A DNA stretch of 64,000 nucleotides from Aquimarina sp. ERC-38 (lineage in GTDB: Bacteria > Bacteroidota > Bacteroidia > Flavobacteriales > Flavobacteriaceae). The translations under genes and the position numbers were made by a program. The notes beneath the pieces were generated by a model. That model worked only from the letters and a program-made list of their open reading frames with translations, had not been told where the DNA came from and searched no databases. The stretch's first letter is position 1. Each line of letters opens with the position of its first letter. The DNA lies in contig NZ_CP098511.1 of the NCBI RefSeq assembly GCF_026222555.1, forward strand, positions 2,647,501-2,711,500, written 5' to 3'. Below, piece after piece: positions 35,688 to 44,407 of the stretch.

Positions 35688-35793
35688 TTATTGATTTTCA
35701 ACATTACCATAATTAGTCTTGATTCTTGTTTCTAGAAGCGATAGCGACCTGCCCGTCTGCAGGCGGGTCTTTAATCTTTACCAGACATTGATG
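35688..35793 (+). repeat. Dispersed intergenic repeat, copy C (3' half)
   Basis: It contains ttgattttcaacattacc, agtcttgattcttgtttct, agaagcgatagcgacctg, the G/C-rich hairpin (cctgcccg against gcgggt) and tttaccagacattgatg. The 5' half of the element is missing. Confidence 0.8.
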
Positions 35794-35801
35794 TCTTTTA
35801 G

Positions 35802-36479
35802 TTATAAAAAATAGGCAATGGTTGTTGCCAGAAGAATAACTAATAGTTTGGTTATATTAAATGTATGCCCTTCATTATTTTCAAATAAAATAGTAGTAGA
35901 AACATGAAGGAAAATACCAATGACCAAAGCAGTTATCTCATGATAGAAGTCTTGCAAAAAACTAATATGAATTGCCATCCAGGTACCTACAGGAGTCATT
36001 AAGGAAAAAAGTAGTAAGTACACTATAGTTTTAGGAGTACTAATCTTCGACCGTATGAGAAAGGTGCTTAAAATCATAGCAACCGGAATTTTATGAATGA
36101 CTACACCATGAAATAAATCTTCGTTATAATGTAATGGAAAACCCTCTAAAATAGCATGAATACATAAACTAATATAGATCGTTATAGGAAGGTTGGTCAC
36201 ATTTTTATTTACGTGGATATGACCGTGTTCTACCCCTTTAGATAAATACTCTAAAACTTTTTGTAGTAAGATTCCCGTCATTATCCAAACTCCGAAGTGC
36301 TTCGTAGTGCCTTCATGTGAAAATAATTCGGGTAATAAGTTAAATACGGTTATTGCAAGCAGAAATGCTCCACTAAAGGCCAGCAAAAATTTTAAATTAC
36401 TTTGTTTTTTAGGTTTTAAAATAAGAATAACTAGAAATCCAACTAAAACCGCAATAATAGATACTATATAAATCATCAT
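35802..36479 (-). CDS. ZIP family metal transporter
   Basis: The 225-aa membrane protein has about eight hydrophobic segments. The metal-path motifs of ZIP transporters are visible: CIHAILEGFPLHYNED in one helix and VVIHKIPVAMILSTF in the next. A His-rich loop (GVEHGHIHVNKN) lies in the variable cytosolic region. It is expected to take up Zn, or a similar divalent metal, across the inner membrane. Its start shares a base with the stop of the upstream methyltransferase gene, so the two are coupled. Confidence 0.85.
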   Translation of the reverse strand: MMIYIVSIIAVLVGFLVILILKPKKQSNLKFLLAFSGAFLLAITVFNLLPELFSHEGTTKHFGVWIMTGILLQKVLEYLSKGVEHGHIHVNKNVTNLPITIYISLCIHAILEGFPLHYNEDLFHGVVIHKIPVAMILSTFLIRSKISTPKTIVYLLLFSLMTPVGTWMAIHISFLQDFYHEITALVIGIFLHVSTTILFENNEGHTFNITKLLVILLATTIAYFL

Positions 36480-37219
36480 TATTTAAAAACTAAAATAAGT
36501 CTTGGAGAATGTTCTTTATGAAAAGCTTGTAATTCATAATTCCCAAAAGTATCAATCAGTTCGATATTACAATTTTTAAAATATGTTTTGAACTTTTCTA
36601 GGGTTATAATTTTCACTTTTTCCGTATAAAAGTAAGATTGATCCCCGTCGGTAAATTTAATTTCTTTAATAATGTAGTCATCCTGTATATATCTTTTTAT
36701 GTGAAATTTAATATGATCTACTACTTTTATTTCTTTCCTTACCAAATTTTTAATAACGTATTCCGTATTCATAAAATCAATCACACCCCTTCCGCCATCC
36801 GCTATGTTTTTTTTAATAGAAGCTATGGTTTGTTCGTTATCCGCTTCATTTTCAAAGTATCCGAAACTGGTAAATAGATTAAAAACAGCCTTAAAACGAT
36901 TGGGATAAGGAAAGCGCATGTCATGAACTTTAAATTGAACATTATCGCTGGCAAATTTTTGGGCATAATCAATATTTCTTTCAGATAGGTCAATACCTGT
37001 TACATTATAGCCTAAAGTACCTAAATATAAACTATGCCTTCCTCTACCGCAGGCAAGGTCCAGGACCTGATCGTCCTTAACAAGTTTTAAATAACTTGTT
37101 AAGTTGTTCATGAAATTTTGAGCTTCTTTATAGTTTCGTTCTTTATAAAGTATATGGTAATAAGGGGTGTCAAACCAGGTTTGAAACCAATCTTGTGGAT
37201 TCTTTAGCATAGGGCTCAA
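36479..37219 (-). CDS. Class I SAM-dependent methyltransferase
   Basis: The 246-aa product has the SAM-binding motif QVLDLACGRGRHSLYLGTLG, with VTGIDLSERNIDYAQ next and FKAVFNLFTSFGYFENEADN as motif IV region. The N-terminal DWFQTWFDTPYYHILYKERN is characteristic of a family common in Bacteroidota. Substrate unknown, probably a small molecule. It is transcribed with the ZIP transporter and divergently from the THUMP methyltransferase. Confidence 0.85.
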   Translation of the reverse strand: MSPMLKNPQDWFQTWFDTPYYHILYKERNYKEAQNFMNNLTSYLKLVKDDQVLDLACGRGRHSLYLGTLGYNVTGIDLSERNIDYAQKFASDNVQFKVHDMRFPYPNRFKAVFNLFTSFGYFENEADNEQTIASIKKNIADGGRGVIDFMNTEYVIKNLVRKEIKVVDHIKFHIKRYIQDDYIIKEIKFTDGDQSYFYTEKVKIITLEKFKTYFKNCNIELIDTFGNYELQAFHKEHSPRLILVFK

Positions 37220-37280
37220 AATTAAAGTATTTTTGCTATTTCCATAAGAGAAATTAAGTAATTCCGGCTTTATATATAAA

Positions 37281-38450
37281 ATGACACAATCAAACGAACA
37301 ATTTGAAATGGTGGCTAAGACTTTCTTTGGTTTTGAAGAAATTTTAGCTAATGAATTGAGAGCTTTAGGCGCAATAAAAATTTCACAAGGTAATAGAATG
37401 GTGAAGTTTTTTGGAGATACCGGATTTATTTATAAAGCTAATCTTTGCTTACGAACTGCTTTACGTATTTTAAAACCCTTACGTAGCGGTTTTGTTAAGA
37501 ACGAAAAACAATTGTACAACCTGGTAAGTTCCATCGATTGGCAGGATTATCTGGACAGCTCAGATAGTTTTAGGGTACAGTCTACCGTTCATTCCGAAAC
37601 CTTTACTCATTCCGGTTTTGTGAATTTAAAAACAAAAGATGCCATAGCTGACCAATTTAGGGATCATACCGGAGTTCGCCCCGATGTCGAATTGGATGAT
37701 CCTGATTTAATTATTGATGTGTACATAAAACATAATACCTGCGTAATCTCTTTGGATAGTTCGGGAAATTCTTTACACCAACGAGGATATCGGGTCAAGA
37801 CAAACCTAGCACCTATCAATGAAGTTTTGGCCGCAGGATTATTATTACAAGCGGGCTGGAAGGGTCAAACTCATTTTCTAGATCCTATGTGTGGTAGTGG
37901 AACTATATTGATTGAGGCAGTAATGATTGCTTGTAATATTCCGGTTAATATTAATAGAAAAGAGTTTGCTTTTGAAAAATGGCTGGATTGGGATATGGAT
38001 TTATATGATAAAATTGAAAAGAGTTGTCTGCAAAAGGTCAGAGATTTTAACCATCAGGTAAAAGGTTATGATATAGATAGTGATACATTAGAAAAGGCAC
38101 AAACCAATATTAAAAATGCAAACCTTTCCGAGTTTATTACTTTAGAAGAAAAAGATTTTTTTACCAGTCACAAAAAGGAGGAAGCTGCTGTTTTTATAGT
38201 ATTTAACCCTCCTTATGGAGAGCGTTTAAAGATAGATGAAGAAACTTTTTATAAACAAATAGGAGATACCTTAAAGAATAAATATTTAAATAGTAACTGC
38301 TGGTTCATTACTTCTAACCTGGAAGCTATTAAATACGTAGGATTAAGACCGTCACGAAAAATTAAAATGTTTAATGCTAAACTGGAATCTCGTTTATTGA
38401 ATTATAAAATTTATGCTGGTTCTAAGAAGAAAAAGTATAATCAACATTAA
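37281..38450 (+). CDS. THUMP-domain RNA methyltransferase (RlmL N-domain/RsmD-like family)
   Basis: The 389-aa product has an N-terminal ferredoxin-like/THUMP part (FFGFEEILANELRALGAIK, then DVYIKHNTCVISLDSSG) and a C-terminal Rossmann methyltransferase (FLDPMCGSGTILIEAVMIA). The N6/N2 amino-methylation motif is FNPPYGERL. It corresponds to the N-terminal two-thirds of E. coli RlmL, which makes m2G2445 in 23S rRNA. The exact target here is inferred. A terminator hairpin follows at 38570. Confidence 0.88.
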   Translation: MTQSNEQFEMVAKTFFGFEEILANELRALGAIKISQGNRMVKFFGDTGFIYKANLCLRTALRILKPLRSGFVKNEKQLYNLVSSIDWQDYLDSSDSFRVQSTVHSETFTHSGFVNLKTKDAIADQFRDHTGVRPDVELDDPDLIIDVYIKHNTCVISLDSSGNSLHQRGYRVKTNLAPINEVLAAGLLLQAGWKGQTHFLDPMCGSGTILIEAVMIACNIPVNINRKEFAFEKWLDWDMDLYDKIEKSCLQKVRDFNHQVKGYDIDSDTLEKAQTNIKNANLSEFITLEEKDFFTSHKKEEAAVFIVFNPPYGERLKIDEETFYKQIGDTLKNKYLNSNCWFITSNLEAIKYVGLRPSRKIKMFNAKLESRLLNYKIYAGSKKKKYNQH

Positions 38451-38569
38451 AACCATCAATTCTTATCGTGTTCTTACCTATTAAAGTATAAACAGTTTTA
38501 CATATAAGTTGTAATATTCTACATTTTTAATAACTAACAACAGTTCTTTATGAGTTTTAACAAAGTTAA

Positions 38570-38597
38570 AAAACAGCTATTTTATAGCTGTTTTAAC
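38570..38597 (+). terminator. Rho-independent terminator after the THUMP methyltransferase gene
   Basis: The arms aaaacagctat (38570-38580) and atagctgtttt (38584-38594) pair perfectly with a 3-nt loop. The hairpin is flanked by A-rich and T-rich ends, about 120 nt past the stop. The rest of 38451-38862 holds no gene that I can support. Confidence 0.7.
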
Positions 38598-38862
38598 ATA
38601 AATTCAATAGTGATTAGTCGGAATTTATGATTTTTGAAGGTTAAATTTAAGTTAAAATTTAAAACTCTTTACATTTAGATGAGGGAAATAAAAGATATTA
38701 CTCTTGGATTATAAAATAATTGAATTTCTGTAGACTGCTTATTTTATATTTACTAACAAATGTTCAAGTAAATTTAAATACGATTTATTGTGTGAATTTA
38801 AATTATCTTCTATCAAGTCTTGAAATCTTGTTAGAACACTTATCTTAATTTTTGAGCTTTAC

Positions 38863-38892
38863 ATTTCAAATGTTAATGTTTACATTTGAAAT
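38863..38892 (+). promoter_or_regulatory. Inverted repeat overlapping the -7 box of the S8 protease gene
   Basis: atttcaaatgt (38863-38873) is repeated in exact reverse complement at 38882-38892 with an 8-nt spacer. The right arm contains TACATTTG (38881-38888), an exact -7 box 27 nt before the ATG at 38916. This suits an operator that controls promoter access, or a hairpin at the promoter. Confidence 0.5.
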
Positions 38893-38915
38893 ATCATAAT
38901 ACAAACTCATTTAAG

Positions 38916-40199
38916 ATGAAAAATTTAAAACGTATTACAGCATGTTCGCTGTTAGCAGGATTAGTATTTACATCATGCCAAGACGAAAAAGTTGAAAATG
39001 ATGTAGTTGAATCCCTTGTTTCACCAGTAGAAATAGAAGGTGAAATTATTGAAGGAAGTTATATTATCATGTTAGATAATAAAATTAAACCTACCTCTGA
39101 ACTTCTCTCAAACAAATCATTTACTTCTCGTGATGCCAAGTCAAAAGCTTCTCGGGATATTGCAGTAGAAACTGTTAAACAAATTAAGTCTACACTCTCT
39201 ATTTCGGATTTTGATCAAACTAAAGTGTCTAACTACTATACTTCTCAGTTTACAGGAGTTTCTGTAGAAGATATTTCTCAAGAAGAATTAGTAGCACTTT
39301 CAAAGAATCCGGCAGTAGCATCTATCCATTATGATCAAATCGTTCCAAATCCGATGGATGATGTAATTGTAGAGGAAGCAGAGACTAAAAGCGGATTCAG
39401 TACAAAAATGGCGCAACGCGTACCTTGTGGGATTAACCGAGCCGGTGGTTTTGTAAATAGTGCGGGTGCTAAATCATGGATTTGGATTATCGATACAGGT
39501 ATTGATTTAGATCATCCTGATCTTAATGTAATTACTGATAGGAGATACGCGCGATCTTTTGTAGGTAGTTCTCCGGATGATTGTAATGGTCACGGAACAC
39601 ATGTTGCCGGTTCTGCAGCTGCGAAGAATAATGGTTTTGGAGTAGTAGGTGTATCTGCAGGAGCTCCGGTTGTACCAGTAAGAGTATTCGGTTGTAGAGG
39701 GGGAGCAAGTTCTTCGGCTATCTTAGCAGCAATCAACCATGTAGGTGCAAACGATTTACCCGGGGATGTGGTAAATATGAGTTTAGGAGGATTTATCGGA
39801 TCAAGATGTGCTGCTACTTCTCCGTATAGATCGGCTTTAATCAGAATGGGTAATAATAATACCCGTATTGCTCTTGCTGCAGGTAACTCTTCAAGAAATG
39901 CTTCAAATGATTCTCCTGCTTGTATCAACGGAAACAATATCTTTACGGTAGCTTCTATGACTTGTAACTTCGACTTTTCAGGTTTTTCTAACTTCGGAAG
40001 ACCTACGGTAGATGTAATTGCAACCGGAAGCAGTGTGCTTAGTACTTGGCCTGGAGGAAGATACAACACAATAAGTGGTACTTCTATGGCTTCTCCTCAT
40101 GTAGCTGGTATTTTACATGCCAGAAAAGGAGCACCATTAAGTGGAGGTAACTTAAGAAATAGAGGTCAAAATTATCCTGTTGCTGTTGTAAGAAGATAG
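38916..40199 (+). CDS. S8 family (subtilisin-like) serine protease lipoprotein
   Basis: From ATG 38916 the product is 427 aa. This start gives a normal lipoprotein signal (SLLAGLVFTSC lipobox); a TTG ten codons upstream would lie in the promoter. An I9 propeptide-like domain follows (EGSYIIMLDNKIKPT ... VASIHYDQIV). The protease domain has the triad Asp in WIWIIDTGIDLDHPDL, His in CNGHGTHVAGSAAA and Ser in ISGTSMASPHVAGILHA. The proteinase-K-like subgroup is likely. Expected lipid-anchored in the envelope or on the surface. No T9SS C-terminal domain is seen. A terminator follows. Confidence 0.92.
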   Translation: MKNLKRITACSLLAGLVFTSCQDEKVENDVVESLVSPVEIEGEIIEGSYIIMLDNKIKPTSELLSNKSFTSRDAKSKASRDIAVETVKQIKSTLSISDFDQTKVSNYYTSQFTGVSVEDISQEELVALSKNPAVASIHYDQIVPNPMDDVIVEEAETKSGFSTKMAQRVPCGINRAGGFVNSAGAKSWIWIIDTGIDLDHPDLNVITDRRYARSFVGSSPDDCNGHGTHVAGSAAAKNNGFGVVGVSAGAPVVPVRVFGCRGGASSSAILAAINHVGANDLPGDVVNMSLGGFIGSRCAATSPYRSALIRMGNNNTRIALAAGNSSRNASNDSPACINGNNIFTVASMTCNFDFSGFSNFGRPTVDVIATGSSVLSTWPGGRYNTISGTSMASPHVAGILHARKGAPLSGGNLRNRGQNYPVAVVRR

Positions 40200-40229
40200 G
40201 TAATTAAAGTATTATTTGCCTTAAATTTT

Positions 40230-40263
40230 AAAAGAGTCATTGGTTTTCAATGGCTCTTTTTTT
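40230..40263 (+). terminator. Rho-independent terminator of the S8 protease gene
   Basis: aaaagagtcatt (40230-40241) pairs with aatggctctttt (40249-40260), with one G-T pair, followed by more T. Confidence 0.8.
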
Positions 40264-40321
40264 AGATATATTACTGAAATTAATAGATCTATGAAAAGTA
40301 TGGATTTCAAAATTTCAAAGT

Positions 40322-40547
40322 AAAATAAATAAAAGTTTAAAAGACATTGTAAATAAAGTAATCCCAAGCTTTGAACTGTTTAGAGGTTGCTATTTTATTT
40401 TTTCAAAAGTAATTTATTCTTTAATGTAATATTTATTACAATATTGATTTTTAATACTATAATAATTAGTCTTAATTCTTGTTTCTAGAAGCGATAGTGA
40501 CCTGCCCGTCCGCAGGCGCGTCTTGAATTTTTACCAGACACTAATGA
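40322..40547 (+). repeat. Dispersed intergenic repeat, copy D (full length with hairpin)
   Basis: It starts aaaataaataaaagtttaaa and contains atcccaagctttgaactgtt, gaggttgctattttatt, tctagaagcgatagtgacct and the hairpin (ctgcccgtccgcaggcgcg), ending ttaccagacactaatga. It lies between the S8 protease terminator and the DUF6048 gene. Confidence 0.85.
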
Positions 40548-40622
40548 TTTACAATATTGATTTTAAGTATTATAATAATTAGTCCCGATTCTTGTTTCTA
40601 GAAGTGATAGCGATCTTTAATC
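40548..40622 (+). repeat. Dispersed intergenic repeat, copy E (partial, tandem to copy D)
   Basis: Directly after copy D the block tttacaatattgatttta, taattagtcccgattcttg and tttctagaagtgatagcga recurs, then breaks off. It looks like a second 3' part joined to copy D. It lacks the G/C-rich hairpin. Confidence 0.75.
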
Positions 40623-40696
40623 TAAAAATATGATAAATAAGTATATAAGGACTTCAGTGAAATACCAGTGTAATTTAAGAAAGGAAAAATATCAAA

Positions 40697-41431
40697 CTAC
40701 CTTCTCTTTTTTTGTACCGGAATCAAATAACTAATAGTATATCCATAACCTACATTATATTTACTAAAATCGTTAGTTCTACCGAACCCCGGTATAAATA
40801 AATTATCAAATTCCCTGGGTCGTTCCTCATTAAATAATCTACGTAAAGTGACGCTTGCCCCCAGATATAGATTTTTAAGAGTTTCAACTTTAAGACCAAC
40901 CATAAAACCTAGCCAATTAGCACTTAAATCATCAGCTTCTATTACCGATGTAATCTCTTGATTAGGAAATATGGAGGTACCGGTAAAAATACGATAACTG
41001 TTTAATCGTTGTGAAAAAGTGGTAGCACCAAATCGTAGTCCTGCAAAAATTAGATTTTGCATACCGTACCAGTTGTTATAGGTATTATAATCCACTCCAA
41101 CCCTAAAATAAGTTCCGGAACCTTCTACATTAATGTTTTCTTCATCCCTTAATAAAGATTCATTGCCTACTTCTCCGGCAATATAAAACTTACGGTATAT
41201 CCTATAGTCTGCTACTACCTCAAATCCTTCATAATCTTCGCTATACTGAGTTCGCACGATACGGCTTAAGTCAATTCCCAAACGCAAACCATACTTTTCT
41301 CCCGGAGGAAGCGTATCTATAGGTGTTATCTTTTCTTTTTCCTCCTCTATAATGTCCTCTTCCTGTGCGTTTCCGGAAATTACAGCAAATAGTAAGCTAG
41401 AAAAGAATAAAAACGTGCGTATCTTGTTCAT
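40697..41431 (-). CDS. DUF6048 family outer-membrane beta-barrel-like protein
   Basis: The 244-aa product has a signal peptide (FLFFSSLLFAVISGNAQ) and an acidic linker (EEDIIEEEKEK). A repeat of amphipathic strands follows (YGLRLGIDLSRIV, FYIAGEVGNE, GTYFRVGVDYNTY, LYLGASVTLRRLF) and the C-terminus is YTISYLIPVQKKRR. This is the pattern of a small outer-membrane barrel; flavobacterial homologues are called DUF6048. Its start overlaps the DUF6452 gene by 35 nt, implying translational coupling. Confidence 0.75.
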   Translation of the reverse strand: MNKIRTFLFFSSLLFAVISGNAQEEDIIEEEKEKITPIDTLPPGEKYGLRLGIDLSRIVRTQYSEDYEGFEVVADYRIYRKFYIAGEVGNESLLRDEENINVEGSGTYFRVGVDYNTYNNWYGMQNLIFAGLRFGATTFSQRLNSYRIFTGTSIFPNQEITSVIEADDLSANWLGFMVGLKVETLKNLYLGASVTLRRLFNEERPREFDNLFIPGFGRTNDFSKYNVGYGYTISYLIPVQKKRR

Positions 41432-41918
41432 TTATAATATCTGTATTTTCTATGGTAATTTCTCTTATCCAGGTATTGTCATCCTCAAAACTATCTGAGC
41501 TGGGAGGGGTAAAAGTAAGACCGTTAAAAGTAGCTCTAAATCCGCAGGCACTACTTAAATACTCCTGTTCTACGGTGTATTGGAAACTTAAGGTATCCCG
41601 GTTGGGAATCGTTGCATCATCTGTAGTATCAGCATCAATAATAAATTCGTAATTAGTAATATCCGCATCCGTTCGTAAAGGTATTACGATAGAATCCACA
41701 TTTGTTGAAAAAACGATACTATCTTCAAATCCAATAGGTAAAAGAAGTAGCTCATTAGGGCTTTTAGGTTCGGTTCCGGTATTCATATCCACAAAACGTA
41801 TGATTAGATTCGGGGTAGTTAACGTATCTTCCGCACAAATATCGTCACGTTCACAACTACTGTGAATAATGGCAATTCCGTAAAAGAGTACACTTAACAA
41901 TACTAACTTTTTAACCAT
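41397..41918 (-). CDS. DUF6452 family lipoprotein
   Basis: The 173-aa product has a lipoprotein signal (LLSVLFYGIAIIHSSC) followed by ERDDICAEDTLTTPNLIIRF and two Ig-like strand regions (DSIVIPLRTDADITNYEFII, SSACGFRATFNGLTF). This matches the flavobacterial DUF6452 proteins that accompany DUF6048 and rlmD. Function unknown. It overlaps rlmD by 8 nt upstream and DUF6048 by 35 nt downstream, so the three genes form one tightly packed unit. Confidence 0.75.
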   Translation of the reverse strand: MVKKLVLLSVLFYGIAIIHSSCERDDICAEDTLTTPNLIIRFVDMNTGTEPKSPNELLLLPIGFEDSIVFSTNVDSIVIPLRTDADITNYEFIIDADTTDDATIPNRDTLSFQYTVEQEYLSSACGFRATFNGLTFTPPSSDSFEDDNTWIREITIENTDIINEQDTHVFILF

Positions 41919-43329
41919 CTGTTCTTAGTTTTAATAAAACAACATTTTCACAATGAAAAGTCTGAGGGAACATATCTACCGGTTGTACATTCGTTACCAT
42001 ATATATACTATCTAATAACGCTAGATCCCTAGCTTGCGTTGCACTATTACAACTCACGTATACGATTTTAGGGGCTTTGATTTTTAGTAGTTGAGCAATT
42101 ACATCTTTATGCATTCCGTCTCGGGGAGGGTCGGTAATGATGACATCCGGTGTACCATTCTCTTCAATAAAGGCATCCGTAAATATCTTTTTCATATCAC
42201 CGGCAAAAAACTTTACGTTCTCAATATTATTAATTTTAGCATTGGCATATGCATCTTCGATCGCTTCAGGTACGGATTCAATACCTACAACTTGTTTAGC
42301 TTTTTTAGCAACAAACTGAGCAATGGTGCCTGTACCGGTATATAAGTCGTATACAATTTCATTTCCGGTTAAATCCGCAAAATTCCTGGTAACCTCATAT
42401 AACACTTGAGCTTGTTCGGAATTGGTTTGATAAAATGATTTAGGACCAATTTTAAACTGTAAATCTTCCATTTTTTCTATAATATGATCTTCGCCATGAT
42501 AGCAAATTACGTCCTGGTCATAAATAGTATCGTTCCCTTTCTTGTTAATAACATATAATAGTGATGTAATTTCCGGAAAACTTTGCTTAATATAATCTAA
42601 TAGTAAATTTCTTTTAGTAATATCATCTTCATAAAACTGAATTAATACCATAATTTGACCAGTAGAAGAAGTTCTGATCATTAAAGTTCGTAAAGCTCCT
42701 TGCTGATTCTTTATATCAAAAAATGATATATTATTGGCTAAGGCAAACTCTTTTACTTTGTTTCTAATTTGATTACTCGGGTCTCTCTGCAAATAGCATA
42801 CATCTATATCCAGAATTTTATCCCACATTCCCGGCATATGAAAACCGAGCGCATTTTTATCCTGAATTCTCTTTTCACTATTAATTTCTTCTAGCGAAAG
42901 CCACCTGTTATCACTAAAAGAGAATTCCATTTTATTTCTATAAAAATAAATCTGATCAGATGGCAGGATGGGCATAAGTTCAGGTAGATCTATCTGAGCA
43001 ATACGAAGTAAGTTATTTTGAATTTCATTTTGTTTGTAAAAAAGTTGGTTCCGGTACTCCATATGTTGCCATTTACATCCGCCGCAAGTTCCGAAGTGAG
43101 GACACTTTGGAGTGGTTCGCTTATCAGATAATTTATGAAAATCTGTAGCAGTACCTTCGTAGTATGCTTTTCTCTTTCTGGTTGTTTGAATAGTAACAAT
43201 ATCTCCGGGTACGGCATTATTTACCAAAATAATTTTACCATCAGGAGCTTTACCAATACTTTTTCCTTTTGCTCCGGCATCAATAATTAAAATTTCAGAA
43301 AAAACCTGATTTCTTCTTTTTCTTCCCAT
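41911..43329 (-). CDS. rlmD: 23S rRNA (uracil(1939)-C(5))-methyltransferase RlmD
   Basis: 472 aa from ATG 43327-43329; a GTG one codon earlier is possible. The N-terminal TRAM domain (GAKGKSIGKAPDGKIILVNN) is followed by the iron-sulfur cysteines CPHFGTCGGCKWQHM. A SAM-dependent methyltransferase core follows (VYDLYTGTGTIAQFVAKKA, ITDPPRDGMHKDVI) with the catalytic Cys in IVYVSCNSATQARDL. It makes m5U in 23S rRNA. A minus-strand -7 box TACTTTTG (43341-43334) lies so close to the ATG that the mRNA could be nearly leaderless. Confidence 0.93.
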   Translation of the reverse strand: MGRKRRNQVFSEILIIDAGAKGKSIGKAPDGKIILVNNAVPGDIVTIQTTRKRKAYYEGTATDFHKLSDKRTTPKCPHFGTCGGCKWQHMEYRNQLFYKQNEIQNNLLRIAQIDLPELMPILPSDQIYFYRNKMEFSFSDNRWLSLEEINSEKRIQDKNALGFHMPGMWDKILDIDVCYLQRDPSNQIRNKVKEFALANNISFFDIKNQQGALRTLMIRTSSTGQIMVLIQFYEDDITKRNLLLDYIKQSFPEITSLLYVINKKGNDTIYDQDVICYHGEDHIIEKMEDLQFKIGPKSFYQTNSEQAQVLYEVTRNFADLTGNEIVYDLYTGTGTIAQFVAKKAKQVVGIESVPEAIEDAYANAKINNIENVKFFAGDMKKIFTDAFIEENGTPDVIITDPPRDGMHKDVIAQLLKIKAPKIVYVSCNSATQARDLALLDSIYMVTNVQPVDMFPQTFHCENVVLLKLRTDG

Positions 43330-43363
43330 CACGCAAAAGTATAATATAAAACTGTAATTTCTA

Positions 43364-43393
43364 TTTTGTAAGTATGTATAGTTATTATCTTTA
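43364..43393 (+). promoter_or_regulatory. Promoter of the DinB-family gene
   Basis: TTTTG (43364-43368) and TATCTTTA (43386-43393) stand 17 nt apart, close to the TTTG/TAnnTTTG consensus. The ribosome site aaaagg lies before the ATG at 43418. It overlaps the divergent rlmD promoter region. Confidence 0.45.
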
Positions 43394-43417
43394 TCAACTA
43401 AAATAAAAGGAACTACT

Positions 43418-43948
43418 ATGAACTTTAGTGATGAAGTAAAAATTCAACTTGATTTAGAAGAATGCCCTTCTTTTTATCAGAATTATATTGATAAATGTTC
43501 TGAAATAGATATCATCAAGGGTTTAATACAAGGTAAAGTAAATTTTCAGAATCTTATGGAATCCATACCTGTTTCAAAATGGACATATGCTTATGCACAG
43601 GATAAATGGACCATTGCAGAAGTGGTACAACATATAATCGATACCGAACGAATTTTTTGCTACCGTTCCTTACGTTTTGCCAGAGAAGACCAAACCCCCA
43701 TCCCCGGTTTTGAACAAGATGATTACGTAACCTATTCTTATGCGAATGAAATGACTAAAGAAGACTTAATAGAAAGTTTTACTGCCGTAAGACAAAGTAG
43801 TATTGTATTATTTAAATCTTTTACTGACAAGTCCTTATTAAATACCGGAATTGCAAATCACCATCCTATTAGTGTTCGTGCTATGGGCTATATAATATCA
43901 GGACATTTGAAACATCATGCGCAAATTATAGAAAATCGTTATATATAG
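43418..43948 (+). CDS. DinB family protein
   Basis: The 176-aa four-helix protein has WTYAYAQDKWTIAEVVQHII with the metal-ligand His, DTERIFCYRSLRFAREDQTP, and the second and third ligands in MGYIISGHLKHHAQIIENRY. DinB/YfiT members bind a metal and include thiol-dependent transferases, but the activity here is unknown. It stands alone, divergent from rlmD. Confidence 0.88.
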   Translation: MNFSDEVKIQLDLEECPSFYQNYIDKCSEIDIIKGLIQGKVNFQNLMESIPVSKWTYAYAQDKWTIAEVVQHIIDTERIFCYRSLRFAREDQTPIPGFEQDDYVTYSYANEMTKEDLIESFTAVRQSSIVLFKSFTDKSLLNTGIANHHPISVRAMGYIISGHLKHHAQIIENRYI

Positions 43949-44407
43949 GCGTACGTAAAGAATAACGTTGGTAAAAACGTAAATATCCGTAAGTTGTTAA
44001 CATAAAATTTTTAACATTTTGGATTGACAAACCGTAATTTTATTATATCTTAGCCATACATAAATACTGTTTTATAGAGATTAAAATACAATTGAGTGGG
44101 GGATTAAATTTTAAAAGGAAGGTTTTTATTAAGTTATTATTATGAAATAATCGAAGGTTTAGTTGTTTTCATTAAGAAATTAACTGTTTACCTATTATGT
44201 TTTCTCCTTTCAAATAAATCTTTTATTCTAAATTTTATTTTATAAATTAAATAGTATTTTTGCGGTAGAAATCCAAAAGTTGGTGCCCCCCTTTTTGAAA
44301 AATAAGTTTGAAATTCAATGTACTAGTAACATATTGATTTGAAAATTTAATGATTTAAAATTGAATGATAAAGTTTCCGGATAACGGTGACAACCAAAAA
44401 AATTACT
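43949..44407. other. Intergenic region and leader before the first giant gene
   Basis: No ORF is supported. Two promoter-like pairs are seen. One is ttg at 44034-44036 with TATCTTAG 19 nt later, and the other is a -7 box at 44255-44262. A run of six C (near 44286) is unusual for this AT-rich region. Confidence 0.45.
44255..44262 (+). promoter_or_regulatory. -7 box TATTTTTG upstream of the first giant gene
   Basis: This exact TAnnTTTG box would give a leader of about 140 nt before the ATG at 44408. No clear -33 element was seen. Confidence 0.35.
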
